A stretch of 64,000 bases of DNA from Ectothiorhodospiraceae bacterium (GTDB taxonomy: Bacteria > Pseudomonadota > Gammaproteobacteria > Nitrococcales > Aquisalimonadaceae), in the NCBI GenBank assembly GCA_020831885.1, contig JAFIFU010000011.1, positions 1-64,000 of the forward strand, given 5' to 3'. Each line of letters begins with the position of its first letter. Position 1 is the stretch's first letter. Shown here in pieces: positions 45,551 through 55,696 of the stretch. Position numbers and translations under genes: made by a program. The notes under the pieces are model-generated. The model was not told the origin of the DNA. It made no database searches and saw nothing but the letters and a program-made list of their open reading frames with translations.

Positions 45551-46846
45551 ATGCGACAGCAACTGACCGGCAGCATTCGGAACAAGCTCCTTGTCACCAC
45601 AGGCATCGGCACGGCGCTGCTCCTTGCCGCGGTGGTTTACGGTGTGGCCCATCTTTACGGCAGCCTGCTGACCTATCAGGAAATGGCTGCCAGCCAGCCG
45701 CACCTGGCGGAGGAGATCGCCCGGCAGGATGCGCTGACAAACCGGGGAATTCTCATGTCCGCGGGGCTGATGGCCCTGGCCATCCTGGTTGCTTTCGTGG
45801 CGTTTCTGCGCCTGGTGCAGCGGCAGATCGTCGGCCCCGCCCAGCAACTGGTAAGGGATCTGGAACGCCTGGCGGCGGGCGACTTCTCCCGTCCGGTTGC
45901 CTGCACCACCCACGACGAGCTGGGCCAGGTGGCACGCAGCGCTCAGCACATCCAGGACCAGTTGGGCGCCATGATCGGCCAGGTGCGTGGCGCCGTGGAA
46001 CAGTTGGCCACCGCCGCCGGTCAGCTTTCGGCGGTGGCGGACAGCAGCGCCCGCGGGGCGGAGGAACAGCAAGCGGAGATCAGCCGGGTGGCCACCGCCA
46101 TGCGGGAGATGGCCGGTACCGTGCAGGAGGTGGCCAGCAGCGCCGCGGAAGCGTCCGAGGCCACCGGGGACGCGGAACGGGCGTCCAGTGCGGGCCGTGC
46201 GCTGGTGACCGAATCCGCCGACGCGGTGCGCAAGCTGGCGGAGGCCATGGAGCATTCAGCCACCAGTGTGGACGCCCTGGATCGCCAGAACGCGTCCATC
46301 GACGACGTCCTCACCGTTATCCACGAGGTGGCGGAGCAGACCAATCTGCTGGCCCTCAACGCCGCCATTGAGGCCGCCCGGGCCGGCGAGCAGGGCCGGG
46401 GGTTCGCTGTGGTGGCGGAGGAGGTGCGGGGCCTGGCCATGCGAACGCAGCAGTCCACCCAGGAAATCCGCCGTATCATCGATGATCTGCGCACCAGTAC
46501 CCGGGATACGGTGGACCTCATCCGCAGCAGTCACGATCAGACCCAGGCCCTGGTGGATCAGGTGAACCGCTCAGGCGATGCACTGGCGGAGATCGATGCC
46601 TCCGTTCAGCGGGTCAATGACATGAATGCCCGGATCGCCAGCGCCGCCGAAGAACAGAGCGCCACGGCCGATGCCGTCAGCGAACAGCTCGTGACCATCA
46701 ATGCCTCCGCCGATACGGGCGCGGAGCAGGCCAATACCACCCGGGTGGCCAGCAACGATCTGGCAGCGCTGGCCGGCGAGCTGCGTCAGCATGTGGAGGG
46801 CTTCCGCCTGGCCGCCACCGCTGCCGGGTCGAACGCCGCTGGCTGA
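45551..46846 (+). CDS. Methyl-accepting chemotaxis protein with minimal periplasmic loop
   Basis: This 431-residue receptor has membrane helices at about 14-36 and 66-88 separated by a loop of only about 30 residues, too short for a ligand-binding domain. A HAMP domain ([20 protein letters not shown]) and a complete signalling domain follow ([20 protein letters not shown], then [20 protein letters not shown]). The ATG at 45551 is used; the frame is open back to 45455. Such receptors often sense energy state, membrane state or intracellular cues, but the stimulus here is unknown. Confidence 0.9.
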   Translation: MRQQLTGSIRNKLLVTTGIGTALLLAAVVYGVAHLYGSLLTYQEMAASQPHLAEEIARQDALTNRGILMSAGLMALAILVAFVAFLRLVQRQIVGPAQQLVRDLERLAAGDFSRPVACTTHDELGQVARSAQHIQDQLGAMIGQVRGAVEQLATAAGQLSAVADSSARGAEEQQAEISRVATAMREMAGTVQEVASSAAEASEATGDAERASSAGRALVTESADAVRKLAEAMEHSATSVDALDRQNASIDDVLTVIHEVAEQTNLLALNAAIEAARAGEQGRGFAVVAEEVRGLAMRTQQSTQEIRRIIDDLRTSTRDTVDLIRSSHDQTQALVDQVNRSGDALAEIDASVQRVNDMNARIASAAEEQSATADAVSEQLVTINASADTGAEQANTTRVASNDLAALAGELRQHVEGFRLAATAAGSNAAG

Positions 46847-47126
46847 TCCTGCGCCCGACCTGGCGAGGTGGCTGCCATCAGGGTGGTGGCCCAGGGGGCC
46901 AGCCTTCCCGCCCGCGCCCGGGCGACTTGAGAAAAGGGCCGATCGGCTATAAAATCCGCGGGCACACGCTTCGGAAGCTCCGCCGTGCGGGTACGCCCGG
47001 TGCCCGGATTCGCTATCCGGCTCCGCCGCGGTACGGGCCAGATCGGGTGGGATCCTGGATTCCGCCCGTCGTCGTATTTGCGATGTCTGGTGGAGGCGGA
47101 ACGGACGTTACTAGGAGGATTGCACT
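46847..47126 (+). other. infC operon leader region
   Basis: This is the 280-base gap between the second receptor and infC. It holds a sigma-70 promoter (46927-46955) and a leader of about 165 bases ending in the AGGAGG of infC. No thrS precedes infC here, unlike in E. coli. Confidence 0.6.
46927..46955 (+). promoter_or_regulatory. Sigma-70 promoter of the infC operon
   Basis: TTGAGA (46927-46932) and TAAAAT (46950-46955) are 17 bases apart, each matching the housekeeping consensus at 4 and 5 of 6 positions. The short AT-rich patch stands out from the GC-rich surroundings. Confidence 0.65.
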
Positions 47127-47678
47127 ATCGCCCTGAAAAGTCGTAAGAAGTTCACTGCCCAGCCGGGGGACGAAAAGCGGGTTAACGAGCAGATCGTCAC
47201 CAACGAGGTCAGGCTTATCAGCCAGGATGGTGAGCAGCTCGGGGTCATGCCGCTGCAGGAGGCTCTGGACCGCGCCGCGGAGGCGGAGCTCGATCTTGTG
47301 GAAATGGTTCCGCATCCCGAAGTCGCCGTTTGCCGCATCATGGATTACGGCAAGTTCAAGTTCGAGCAGAGCAAGAAGCAGCAGGCGGCGAAGAAGAAGC
47401 AGAAGCAGGTGCAGGTGAAGGAAGTGAAGTTCCGTCCCGGCACCGATCAGGGCGACTACAACGTCAAGGTGCGCAATCTGCGCCGCTTCCTGGAGGAGGG
47501 TGATCGGGCCAAGATCACGCTGCGCTTCCGGGGACGGGAAATGGCCCACCAGGAGCTGGGGTTGCAGCTCCTGCAGCGGGTGGAAGCGGACGTTGAGGAT
47601 ATTGCGCAGGTAGAGCAGCGACCGAAGATGGAAGGTCGCACCATGGTGATGATGCTGGCGCCCAAGAAGCGGGGCTGA
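47127..47678 (+). CDS. infC: Translation initiation factor IF-3, AUC start codon
   Basis: This 183-residue IF-3 binds the 30S subunit and checks the initiator codon. The N-domain runs from [20 protein letters not shown] through [20 protein letters not shown], the linker is lysine-rich ([20 protein letters not shown]), and the C-domain follows ([20 protein letters not shown]). The reading frame is closed by TAG at 47112, and between that stop and the first ATG/GTG lies most of the conserved N-domain. The only sensible start is ATC at 47127, eight bases after a perfect AGGAGG. infC genes are known for AUU/AUA/AUC starts, which allow IF-3 to repress itself. Confidence 0.93.
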   Translation: MALKSRKKFTAQPGDEKRVNEQIVTNEVRLISQDGEQLGVMPLQEALDRAAEAELDLVEMVPHPEVAVCRIMDYGKFKFEQSKKQQAAKKKQKQVQVKEVKFRPGTDQGDYNVKVRNLRRFLEEGDRAKITLRFRGREMAHQELGLQLLQRVEADVEDIAQVEQRPKMEGRTMVMMLAPKKRG

Positions 47679-47703
47679 AGCAAACCACCGAACGGAGTCC
47701 CAC

Positions 47704-47738
47704 CCGGCCAGCCGTCGCGGCTGGCCGGCTGTTTTTGA
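47704..47738 (+). terminator. Intrinsic terminator between infC and rpmI
   Basis: CCGGCCAGCCG-TCG-CGGCTGGCCGG is a perfect 11-bp stem with a triloop followed by CTGTTTTT. It lies inside the operon, just before the rpmI ribosome-binding site, so it probably acts as an attenuator or partial terminator that sets the infC to ribosomal-protein ratio. Confidence 0.8.
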
Positions 47739-47754
47739 GACTGGAGACAGGCTT

Positions 47755-47952
47755 ATGCCAAAGATGAAGACCAACCGCGGCGCCGCCAAGCGTTTCGCCA
47801 AAACCGGTTCCGGCCGGTTCAAGCGCAGCCAGGCGTTCGCCAACCACATCCTGACCAAGAAGTCCGCCAAGCGGAAGCGCAACCTCCGTGGCGCTACCCT
47901 GGTGGCGGAGCAGGATACCGCCATGGTGCGTCGGCTGTTGCCGTACGCCTGA
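47755..47952 (+). CDS. rpmI: Large-subunit ribosomal protein bL35
   Basis: This 65-residue bL35 has the standard sequence [19 protein letters not shown], then [20 protein letters not shown] and the end MVRRLLPYA. Length is exact for the family. It lies between the infC-rpmI terminator and rplT. Confidence 0.99.
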   Translation: MPKMKTNRGAAKRFAKTGSGRFKRSQAFANHILTKKSAKRKRNLRGATLVAEQDTAMVRRLLPYA

Positions 47953-47972
47953 GTACTAGCTGGGAGTAGATC

Positions 47973-48332
47973 ATGCCACGAGTGAAGCGAGGAGTAACCG
48001 CCCGCGCCCGACACAAGAAGGTGCTGGCCAAAGCGAAGGGTTACTACGGCGCCAGGAGCCGTAGCTTCCGTGTTGCCAATCAGGCGGTCATCAAGGCGGG
48101 GCAGTACGCCTACCGCGACCGCCGCCAGCGCAAGCGGCAGTTCCGCGCGCTGTGGATTGCCCGCATCAATGCCGGGGCCCGGGTGAACGGCCTGTCCTAC
48201 AGCCGTTTCATGAACGGACTGAAGCAGGCCGATATTGCCCTGGACCGCAAGGTGCTGGCCGACCTGGCCGTGTACGACAAGAACGGCTTTGCCGCGCTGG
48301 CCGAGAAGGCCAAGGCGCAGCTGGCCGGCTGA
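47973..48332 (+). CDS. rplT: Large-subunit ribosomal protein bL20
   Basis: This 119-residue bL20 begins [20 protein letters not shown] and continues [20 protein letters not shown]. The length is standard. bL20 represses rpmI-rplT translation in E. coli by binding upstream mRNA. Whether the infC-rpmI hairpin serves that here is not known. Confidence 0.99.
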   Translation: MPRVKRGVTARARHKKVLAKAKGYYGARSRSFRVANQAVIKAGQYAYRDRRQRKRQFRALWIARINAGARVNGLSYSRFMNGLKQADIALDRKVLADLAVYDKNGFAALAEKAKAQLAG

Positions 48333-48385
48333 TCCGTGTGACCGCAGGAACCCGTCCCAGGGCGGGTTTCGGTTGCCAGGCGAGA

Positions 48386-48416
48386 GGGAAAGGGCGGCTG
48401 ACCTTTCCCTTTTTTT
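48386..48416 (+). terminator. Intrinsic terminator between rplT and pheS
   Basis: GGGAAAGG-N8-CCTTTCCC is followed by seven T residues. It lies 54 bases after rplT and 45 before pheS. In E. coli pheST is controlled by attenuation at an equivalent position, but no phenylalanine-rich leader peptide was found here. Confidence 0.88.
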
Positions 48417-48431
48417 ATCCGTGGGCTGTAG

Positions 48432-49493
<1,062 letters not shown>

Positions 49494-49528
49494 GACGCCC
49501 GGCCTGCCGAATTCCATGAGGTTGCTGC

Positions 49529-51907
49529 ATGAAGATCAGTTTTGAATGGTTGAATGAGCTGCTGCCGGTGGCAGAGGCCCCGCGGGAGCTGGCGGACCGC
49601 CTGACCATGGCGGGCCTGGAAGTGGATGCGCTGGAGCCTGCGGCCCCCGGATTCTCCGGTGTGGTGGTGGCCGAGATCACGGACTGTGCTCCGCATCCGG
49701 ACGCGGACAAGCTGCAGGTCTGCACGGTCAATCCCGGAGCGGGCGAGCCGGTGCAGATCGTCTGTGGCGCGCCCAATGCCCGGCCCGGACTGAAGGCGCC
49801 GCTGGCCACGGTTGGCGGCGTCCTGCCCGGTGACGTCAGGATCAAGAAGGCCAAGCTGCGTGGGGTTGCATCCTCCGGCATGCTGTGTTCGGCCAGGGAA
49901 CTGGGTCTGTCCGAGGATGCTGCCGGCTTGATGGAACTGCCGGCGGATGCGCCGGTGGGGATTGATCTCCGGGCATACATGGGCCTGGATGACACCGTCA
50001 TCGCCGTGGATCTCACCCCGAATCGCAGCGACTGTCTGGGTATGGTGGGGATTGCCCGGGAAGTGTCGGCGCTGACCGGGACCCGTTACAGCTTTCAGCC
50101 GCCTGCGCCGGTGCCGTCCGTCCATGACGATACACTCCCCATCCGGCTGGAGGCGCCGGATGACTGCCCGCGCTATGTGGGCCGCATCATTCGCGGTGTG
50201 AACACCCGGGCGAAAACGCCGTTGTGGATGGAGGAACGCCTGCGCCGGGCCGGTGTCCGCAGCCTGGGGCCGGTGGTGGACGTCACCAACTACGTGATGC
50301 TGGAGCTGGGCCAGCCCATGCATGCCTTCGACCTGGATCGCATCCAGGGCGGCATCCGCGTGCGCATGGGCAGCAAGGGCGAGCGACTGGAACTGCTGAA
50401 CGGCGAGACCGTGACCCTGGATGGGGAAACCCTGGTCATTGCCGATGAACGGGTGCCGGTGGCCATGGCCGGCATCATGGGTGGTGAACAGAGCTCGGTT
50501 ACGGAGACCACCACCGATATTCTGCTGGAAAGCGCCTTCTTCAGTCCGCTGGCCATCGCCGGCAAGGCGCGGCGTTACGGGCTGCACACCGATTCGTCGC
50601 ACCGTTTCGAGCGGGGTGTGGATCCGCAGATGCAGACCCTTGCCGCCGAACGCGCCACCGCACTGATCCTTGAGATCGCCGGCGGCAGACCGGGGCCGCT
50701 GATCGAGGCCGTGGAGTCCGCCCGCATGCCGGCGGCACGCCAGATCACCCTGCGGGCAGACCGCATCCGCCGCCTGCTGGGCACCGATATCGATGCCGGC
50801 GAGGTGCATGGGATTCTGCAGCGCCTCGGTCTCACCGTTTCCGGCGACGGCAACCCCTGGACCGTGACTGTGCCGCCCTACCGCTTCGACATCGCCCTGG
50901 AGGTGGATCTGATCGAGGAGCTGGCGCGGGTGCACGGCTACGATCGTATTCCGGTGACGCACCCGGCCTCGCCCGTCACCGTTCAGCCCCAGAGCGAGGA
51001 GCGGGTGCTGCTGAGCCGTATTCGGCAGGCCATGGTGGATCGTGGCTACCAGGAGGCGGTGACCTATTCCTTTGTGGAACCGCGGCTGCAGGAACTGCTG
51101 GATCCCGATTACGAGCCGGTGCCGCTGGCCAATCCGCTATCCGCCGATCTGGCGGTGATGCGCACCAGTCTCTGGCCGGGCCTGATCAAGGCTGTGCAGC
51201 ACAACCGGAACCGGCAGGCGCAGCGCATCCGTCTGTTTGAGTGCGGCTTGCGGTTTCGCGGCAAACTGTCCGGTCTGGCCCAGACCGGCACGCTGGGTGC
51301 CGTGATCACCGGCACGGCCCTGCCGGAACAGTGGGGCGTGGACAACCGGCCGGCGGATTTCTTTGATCTTAAGGGGGACCTGGAGGCGGTGTTCGCTCTG
51401 GGTGGGCATCCGGAAGGCTACGCCTTCGTCGCGGCCGAACATCCGGCGTTGCATCCGGGGCAGAGCGCCCGGGTAGAGCTGGAAGGCAGGCCGGTGGGCT
51501 GGATCGGGGGGTTACATCCGGGTTTGTACGAGGCGCTGGAGCTGGAAGCGCCCGTGTTGCTGTTTGAAGTCGATCTGGATGCCGTGCAGTCGGCGCGGGT
51601 TCCGGGTTTCCGGCGCCTGTCCCGTTACCCGTCCATCCGCCGGGATCTCGCCGTGGTGGTGGACAATGGCATCAGTCAGCAAGAAGTGCGGCAGTGCGTG
51701 CATGCGGCGGCGGGCGAACTGCTCACCGATCTGGTGTTGTTCGATGTCTACCGCGGGAAGGGTGTGGAGGCCTCTGCCAGAAGTCTTGGTATTGGCTTGA
51801 TTTTGCAGGATTTCTCGCGCACTCTTACCGAGAGTGACATCGAACGGCTCATGGCCCGCGTGGTGGAGCGTCTGCAGCAGGAGCTGGGGGCACAACTAAG
51901 GGGATAA
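49529..51907 (+). CDS. pheT: Phenylalanyl-tRNA synthetase beta subunit
   Basis: This 792-residue PheT has the tRNA-binding OB fold (about 40-150, [15 protein letters not shown]), the B3/4 editing domain (about 210-380), B5 (about 400-475) and a C-terminal FDX-ACB domain ([19 protein letters not shown]). Length and order are standard. It lies 35 bases after pheS and five before ihfA. Confidence 0.98.
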   Translation: MKISFEWLNELLPVAEAPRELADRLTMAGLEVDALEPAAPGFSGVVVAEITDCAPHPDADKLQVCTVNPGAGEPVQIVCGAPNARPGLKAPLATVGGVLPGDVRIKKAKLRGVASSGMLCSARELGLSEDAAGLMELPADAPVGIDLRAYMGLDDTVIAVDLTPNRSDCLGMVGIAREVSALTGTRYSFQPPAPVPSVHDDTLPIRLEAPDDCPRYVGRIIRGVNTRAKTPLWMEERLRRAGVRSLGPVVDVTNYVMLELGQPMHAFDLDRIQGGIRVRMGSKGERLELLNGETVTLDGETLVIADERVPVAMAGIMGGEQSSVTETTTDILLESAFFSPLAIAGKARRYGLHTDSSHRFERGVDPQMQTLAAERATALILEIAGGRPGPLIEAVESARMPAARQITLRADRIRRLLGTDIDAGEVHGILQRLGLTVSGDGNPWTVTVPPYRFDIALEVDLIEELARVHGYDRIPVTHPASPVTVQPQSEERVLLSRIRQAMVDRGYQEAVTYSFVEPRLQELLDPDYEPVPLANPLSADLAVMRTSLWPGLIKAVQHNRNRQAQRIRLFECGLRFRGKLSGLAQTGTLGAVITGTALPEQWGVDNRPADFFDLKGDLEAVFALGGHPEGYAFVAAEHPALHPGQSARVELEGRPVGWIGGLHPGLYEALELEAPVLLFEVDLDAVQSARVPGFRRLSRYPSIRRDLAVVVDNGISQQEVRQCVHAAAGELLTDLVLFDVYRGKGVEASARSLGIGLILQDFSRTLTESDIERLMARVVERLQQELGAQLRG

Positions 51908-51912
51908 TTGAC

Positions 51913-52215
51913 GTGGCGTTGACCAAGGCCGATATGGCGGAACGTCTATTCGAGGAGGTCGGGCTGAACAAGCGGGAAGCGAAGGAATTGGTGGAATGTT
52001 TCTTCGAGGAGATCCGCACGGCGCTGGAGGAGGGGACCAGTGTCAAACTGTCCGGTTTCGGTAATTTCGACCTGCGTGACAAGAGTGAACGACCCGGACG
52101 CAACCCCAAGACCGGTGAGGAAATTCCCATTTCCGCCCGGCGCGTGGTGACCTTCCGGCCCGGCCAGAAGCTGAAGTCGCGAGTGGAAGCGTATGCTGGA
52201 AGCAGCGAACAATAA
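51913..52215 (+). CDS. ihfA: Integration host factor alpha subunit
   Basis: This 100-residue DNA-bending protein has the HU/IHF helical base ([20 protein letters not shown]) and the beta-arm with the intercalating proline in [23 protein letters not shown] commonly assists sigma-54 promoters, several of which lie in this window. GTG start at 51913. It overlaps the next gene by 23 bases. Confidence 0.98.
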   Translation: MALTKADMAERLFEEVGLNKREAKELVECFFEEIRTALEEGTSVKLSGFGNFDLRDKSERPGRNPKTGEEIPISARRVVTFRPGQKLKSRVEAYAGSSEQ

Positions 52216-52549
52216 CGAACTACCGCCGATTCCGGCCAAGCGCTACTTCACCATCGGCGAGGTGAGTGAACTCTGCGGGGTGAAGCCGCACGTTCTGCGC
52301 TACTGGGAGCAGGAGTTTCCGCAGGTCAAGCCGGTCAAGCGACGGGGCAACCGACGCTACTACCAGCGGCAGGATGTGATCATCATCCGGCAGATCCGCT
52401 CGCTGCTCTACGAGCAGGGCTTTACCATTGGCGGGGCAAGGCAGCGCCTGTCCGGCGAGGGTGCCAAGGAAGATCTGAACCAGAGCCAGCAGGTGATCCA
52501 CCAGGTGCGCCTGGAGCTGGAAGAGATCCATCACCTGCTGCGTCGCTAG
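52193..52549 (+). CDS. MerR-family transcriptional regulator
   Basis: This 118-residue protein has the MerR winged helix ([20 protein letters not shown], then [20 protein letters not shown]) and a short C-terminal coiled coil. It has no effector-binding domain and no metal-site cysteines. A gene of this type follows ihfA in many gammaproteobacteria. Its target is unknown. A strong terminator follows. Confidence 0.9.
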   Translation: MLEAANNNELPPIPAKRYFTIGEVSELCGVKPHVLRYWEQEFPQVKPVKRRGNRRYYQRQDVIIIRQIRSLLYEQGFTIGGARQRLSGEGAKEDLNQSQQVIHQVRLELEEIHHLLRR

Positions 52550-52593
52550 CCCGGGCCAGCGCTTCGTTAAGGAAGCGCTGATGGATTCCTTAA

Positions 52594-52628
52594 ACAGGGG
52601 CGGGCTTGATGGCCCGCCCCTGTTTCTT
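52594..52628 (+). terminator. Intrinsic terminator after the pheST-ihfA operon
   Basis: ACAGGGGCGGGC-TTGATG-GCCCGCCCCTGT is a perfect 12-bp stem with a T-rich tail. It lies between the convergent MerR-type and YeeE genes. A second, smaller inverted repeat (AGCGCTTC/GAAGCGCT) lies just upstream. Confidence 0.88.
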
Positions 52629-52640
52629 CGAGGCTGTCGG

Positions 52641-53063
52641 TCAGCTCCTCCGGCGTTCCAGGAGTTCGTAGAGGCCCATGCCGGCCAGCATGGCGGCCAC
52701 GAACACCAGTGCCTTGGCTTCCAGCGCCCCCAGGGCCACCAGCGCCGGGCCCGGGCAGAACCCCACCAGACCCCAGCCCACGCCGAATCCGAGTCCCCCC
52801 AGAACCAGTCGCTTGTCCACGTCCTGCCGGTTGGGCAGACGCATCGGCTCGCCCAGGAAGGACCGTTCACGTGTTCCGGCGAACCGGAAGGCCACCACGC
52901 CCACGGCAATGGCGCCGGCCATCACCAAGGCCAGGGAAGGATCCCAGTAGCCGGCCAGATCCAGGAAGCCCAGAACCTTGGCCGGATTGGCCATGCCGGA
53001 AACCAGCAGTCCAATGCCGAACACCAGGCCGACGATGAATGCGGCGATTAGCTGTTTCTGCAT
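52641..53063 (-). CDS. YeeE/YedE half-transporter (PmpB-like)
   Basis: This 140-residue membrane protein has four hydrophobic segments and the family motif GWGLVGFCPGPALVALGA, with the single conserved cysteine. YeeE/YedE proteins import thiosulfate or related sulfur compounds, the cysteines passing the substrate through the membrane. The ATG at 53063 is chosen over an in-frame start at 53078, which would run into the preceding gene. It is the second gene after the ArsR-type repressor. Confidence 0.88.
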   Translation of the reverse strand: MQKQLIAAFIVGLVFGIGLLVSGMANPAKVLGFLDLAGYWDPSLALVMAGAIAVGVVAFRFAGTRERSFLGEPMRLPNRQDVDKRLVLGGLGFGVGWGLVGFCPGPALVALGALEAKALVFVAAMLAGMGLYELLERRRS

Positions 53064-53067
53064 GACG

Positions 53068-53502
53068 TCAGGCTCCAATCAGGTGGCGGGCAACGAATAC
53101 GGTCATGAATCCCGTGGCCATGAAAGCCAGAGTGGCCACCAGGGAACGCGGCGACAGGCGGGAAATCCCGCAGACGCCGTGGCCACTGGTGCAGCCCGCG
53201 CCGTAGCGGGTGCTGATGCCCACGATCAGACCCGCGACGACGATCAGCGGATAGCCGGCCTCGATCCGGATCTCCGGCAATTGTGTGAACAGTACCCAGG
53301 CAGCCGGCGCCAACAGCATTCCGAGCACGAAGGCCAGCCGCCAGGCGATGTCCCCTTTCGTCGGATTCAGCAGACCGCCGACGATACCGCTGATACCGGC
53401 AATGCGGCCGTTAAGCAGAATGAACAGGGTGGCGGCCAGGCCGATCAGCACCCCGCCCGCCAATGCGGACCAGGGGGTAAACGCTGCCCAGTCGATGGTC
53501 AT
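53068..53502 (-). CDS. YeeE/YedE half-transporter (PmpA-like)
   Basis: This 144-residue membrane protein has about four helices and the motif [19 protein letters not shown], carrying two cysteines of the transport path. It is the partner half of the next gene; together they equal one full-length YeeE. It lies four bases upstream of that gene and 11 bases after the repressor gene, so the three form one transcript. Confidence 0.9.
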   Translation of the reverse strand: MTIDWAAFTPWSALAGGVLIGLAATLFILLNGRIAGISGIVGGLLNPTKGDIAWRLAFVLGMLLAPAAWVLFTQLPEIRIEAGYPLIVVAGLIVGISTRYGAGCTSGHGVCGISRLSPRSLVATLAFMATGFMTVFVARHLIGA

Positions 53503-53513
53503 TGCAGTCTCCT

Positions 53514-53828
53514 TCAGTCAGTACAGAACGTGGAATACAGGGTTTGCAGTAACGTCTGCACACGGGGATCCGCCACGCGGTAGTAAATGCGCTTGCCCTC
53601 CCGCCGGGTTGCCACCAGCCCCTCCCGCCGCAGCACGCCGAGATGCTGGGACAGGCTGGGCTGGCGGATGTCCAGGCGGGCCTCCAGATCGCCCACACAG
53701 AGCTCCTCCTTGCACAATTGGCATAGCAGCATGAGGCGATCCTCATGGGCCAGTGAACGCAGCATGGCGGTGGCTTCCCCTGCGGAAGCGCGCATTCTGT
53801 CGATACTTAGTGCGGTCAGATCATTCAT
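53514..53828 (-). CDS. bigR: ArsR-family persulfide-responsive repressor (BigR/SqrR-like)
   Basis: This 104-residue ArsR-type winged-helix repressor has recognition helix DIRQPSLSQHLGVLRREG and wing ATRREGKRIYYRVAD. Cys36 and Cys102 are 66 residues apart, the same spacing as the redox pair Cys42/Cys108 in BigR and Cys41/Cys107 in SqrR, which form a tetrasulfide link with persulfides. Two further cysteines (39, 44) are unusual. It is divergent from a persulfide dioxygenase and precedes two sulfur transporter halves, which supports a sulfide/persulfide sensor. Metal sensing of the ArsR type is the alternative. Confidence 0.85.
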   Translation of the reverse strand: MNDLTALSIDRMRASAGEATAMLRSLAHEDRLMLLCQLCKEELCVGDLEARLDIRQPSLSQHLGVLRREGLVATRREGKRIYYRVADPRVQTLLQTLYSTFCTD

Positions 53829-53859
53829 GGCTGCAACCAATCGTCAGGATGAAAACATT

Positions 53860-53892
53860 ATATTGAAATACAATATATGCACAAGTATATTG
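53860..53892. promoter_or_regulatory. BigR-type operator with three alternating half-sites
   Basis: ATATTG-AAATA-CAATAT (53860-53876) is a perfect dyad. Its right arm also forms a second dyad, CAATATA-N8-TATATTG (53871-53892). The region is sharply AT-rich and lies between the divergent repressor and dioxygenase genes, as expected for an operator controlling both. Confidence 0.72.
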
Positions 53893-53926
53893 TTTCGCAT
53901 GCAAACACTCTTGAGGAGACATGCAC

Positions 53927-54787
53927 ATGCGCCCGACCGTTGAAGCATTTCTGGACAAGGACACCGAAACCTGGAGCTACGTGGTCTACGACGAACCGGG
54001 TGGTCACGCGGCGGTGGTTGATCCGGTGCTGGATTACGACAACAAGTCCGGTCGGACCTCCACAGAAAGTGCCCAGCAGTTGGTGGATTGCGTGCGGGCG
54101 CACCGGCTTACCGTGGACTGGGTGCTGGAGACCCATGCCCACGCCGACCATCTGTCGGCGGCGCCTTTCGTACGGGATGCGGTGGGCGGCCGGATCGCCA
54201 TTGGCGAACACATCCGGGACGTGCAGACGATTTTCCGCAAGGTGTTCAATCTGGAGAAGCAGTTCCTGCCGGACGGCAGCGACTTCGATCATCTGTTCAG
54301 GGACGGCGAGAGCTTCCGCATCGGCAAGCTGGAAGGAAGGGTGATCCATACTCCTGGTCACACGCCGGCGGATATGAGCTATCTCATCGGCGATGCCCTG
54401 TTCGTCGGCGATACGCTGTTCCTGCCGGACGTGGGTACGGCGCGTTGTGATTTCCCCGGGGGCGATGCCCGTACATTGTTCCGCTCCATCCGCAAGCTGC
54501 TGGAACTGCCGGACGACACGCGCATGTTCATGTGTCACGACTATCCGCCCGAGGAGCGCGAACACGCGTACCAGACCACGGTCGGCCAGCAGAAGCGCAG
54601 CAACAAGCACGTACGGGACGGCATCAGTGAGGACGCATTCGTGACAATGCGCGAGGAGCGGGACGCGACCCTGGAGATGCCGCGGCTGATTCTGCCCTCC
54701 ATCCAGGTGAACATCCGGGCGGGGAGAATGCCCCCGGCGGAGGACAACGGGGTGATTTATCTGAAGATCCCGGTGAATCAGCTCTGA
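53927..54787 (+). CDS. ETHE1-like persulfide dioxygenase (metallo-beta-lactamase fold)
   Basis: This 286-residue protein has the metal motif THAHADHLSAA, then TPGHTPADMSYLIG, GDTLFLPDVGTARCDFPGGD and the late MFMCHDYPP. The pattern, including the GTARCDF block, is that of ETHE1/Blh persulfide dioxygenases, which oxidise glutathione persulfide to sulfite using mononuclear iron. No rhodanese domain is fused. The ATG at 53927 is preferred, eight bases from GAGGAG; the ATG at 53921 is too close. It is divergent from the BigR-like repressor. Confidence 0.92.
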   Translation: MRPTVEAFLDKDTETWSYVVYDEPGGHAAVVDPVLDYDNKSGRTSTESAQQLVDCVRAHRLTVDWVLETHAHADHLSAAPFVRDAVGGRIAIGEHIRDVQTIFRKVFNLEKQFLPDGSDFDHLFRDGESFRIGKLEGRVIHTPGHTPADMSYLIGDALFVGDTLFLPDVGTARCDFPGGDARTLFRSIRKLLELPDDTRMFMCHDYPPEEREHAYQTTVGQQKRSNKHVRDGISEDAFVTMREERDATLEMPRLILPSIQVNIRAGRMPPAEDNGVIYLKIPVNQL

Positions 54788-54808
54788 ATGGCATCGCAAC
54801 AGCGGTGC

Positions 54809-54846
54809 CCTGCTTGTGTATGATGTCTTACACGACAACAAGCAGG
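54809..54846 (+). promoter_or_regulatory. Nested inverted repeats before the NUDIX gene
   Basis: CCTGCTTGT pairs with ACAAGCAGG, and inside lies GTGTA-N8-TACAC. Together they form a two-part stem 20 bases before the NUDIX start. It could be a regulator-binding dyad or an mRNA hairpin. No T tract follows. Confidence 0.4.
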
Positions 54847-54865
54847 TTCGGGACGGAGGAGCAGC

Positions 54866-55696
54866 GTGAGCGAGCAAGGCGGTAAGACGACGGAAGCCGT
54901 GGCGGCGTCCACGGTGGTGCTGTTGCGGGACGGAGACGCCACCGGTGGACAGGGCCTGCAAGTGCTCCTGGTGGAGCGCCATCTGCAATCGGATTTCGCC
55001 GGCGGCGCCCTGGTGTTCCCCGGCGGCAAGGTGGACGCCGAGGATGCCCGGCTTGATGCCGCGCGCTGGCGGGGGCGCCCGCTGGAGCAATGGGCGGAGC
55101 GGCTTGGTGTGGATGCTCCGGAGGATGCACTGGGGCTGTTGGTTGCCGCGGTACGCGAGACTTTCGAGGAAGCTGGCGTGCTGCTGGCCCGGCGCCCGGA
55201 CGGGGCGCTGCTGACCGATGCCGAACTCACCACGAAACCCTTCCTGGAGGCCCGGGAGCGGCTGATCAGCCGGGATCAGAGCTGGAGCTGGAACCGTTGG
55301 CTGGCGGAGCAGGACCTGATCCTTGATCTGGACGCGCTGGTACTCTGGTCCTGGTGGGTGACCCCGGACGGGACGCACCGACGCTTCGATACGCGGTTCT
55401 TCGCCGCCGTTATGCCTCCCGAACAGGAGGCGAAGCAGGATAACGTGGAAACCACCAACCTGCGTTGGATGGGGCCGGCGGAGGCGCTGGAAGAGCAGGA
55501 GCGCGGACGGGTGACCATCATCTATCCCACCCGCTGCAATCTGCGGGCTCTGGACCGCTTCGGCAGTGCCGCGGAAGCCTGGCAGGCAGCGGACGAGGGG
55601 CGGGTGGATCAGCGCCGCATTCAGCCTACACTGGTGCGCGTCGGCGACACCGTGATGGTGCAGCATCCGGACGGTCGTCAGCCCGAACCGGTCTGA
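54866..55696 (+). CDS. NUDIX hydrolase with an interrupted Nudix box
   Basis: This 276-residue protein has the Nudix box split: the GG of VFPGGKVDAEDA is separated from REtFEEAGV (AAVRETFEEAGVLL) by about 45 residues instead of seven. This is a hallmark of the NUDT19/RP2-like subfamily, several members of which hydrolyse acyl-CoA. Later WSWWVTPDGTHRRFDTRFFA fits the same subfamily. The substrate is not proven. It converges on and overlaps the next gene by 19 bases. Confidence 0.85.
   Translation: MSEQGGKTTEAVAASTVVLLRDGDATGGQGLQVLLVERHLQSDFAGGALVFPGGKVDAEDARLDAARWRGRPLEQWAERLGVDAPEDALGLLVAAVRETFEEAGVLLARRPDGALLTDAELTTKPFLEARERLISRDQSWSWNRWLAEQDLILDLDALVLWSWWVTPDGTHRRFDTRFFAAVMPPEQEAKQDNVETTNLRWMGPAEALEEQERGRVTIIYPTRCNLRALDRFGSAAEAWQAADEGRVDQRRIQPTLVRVGDTVMVQHPDGRQPEPV

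Noticed and set aside
53285-53734. Open frame on the + strand across the sulfur genes
   Set aside because: Antisense shadow of the YeeE and ArsR-type genes.
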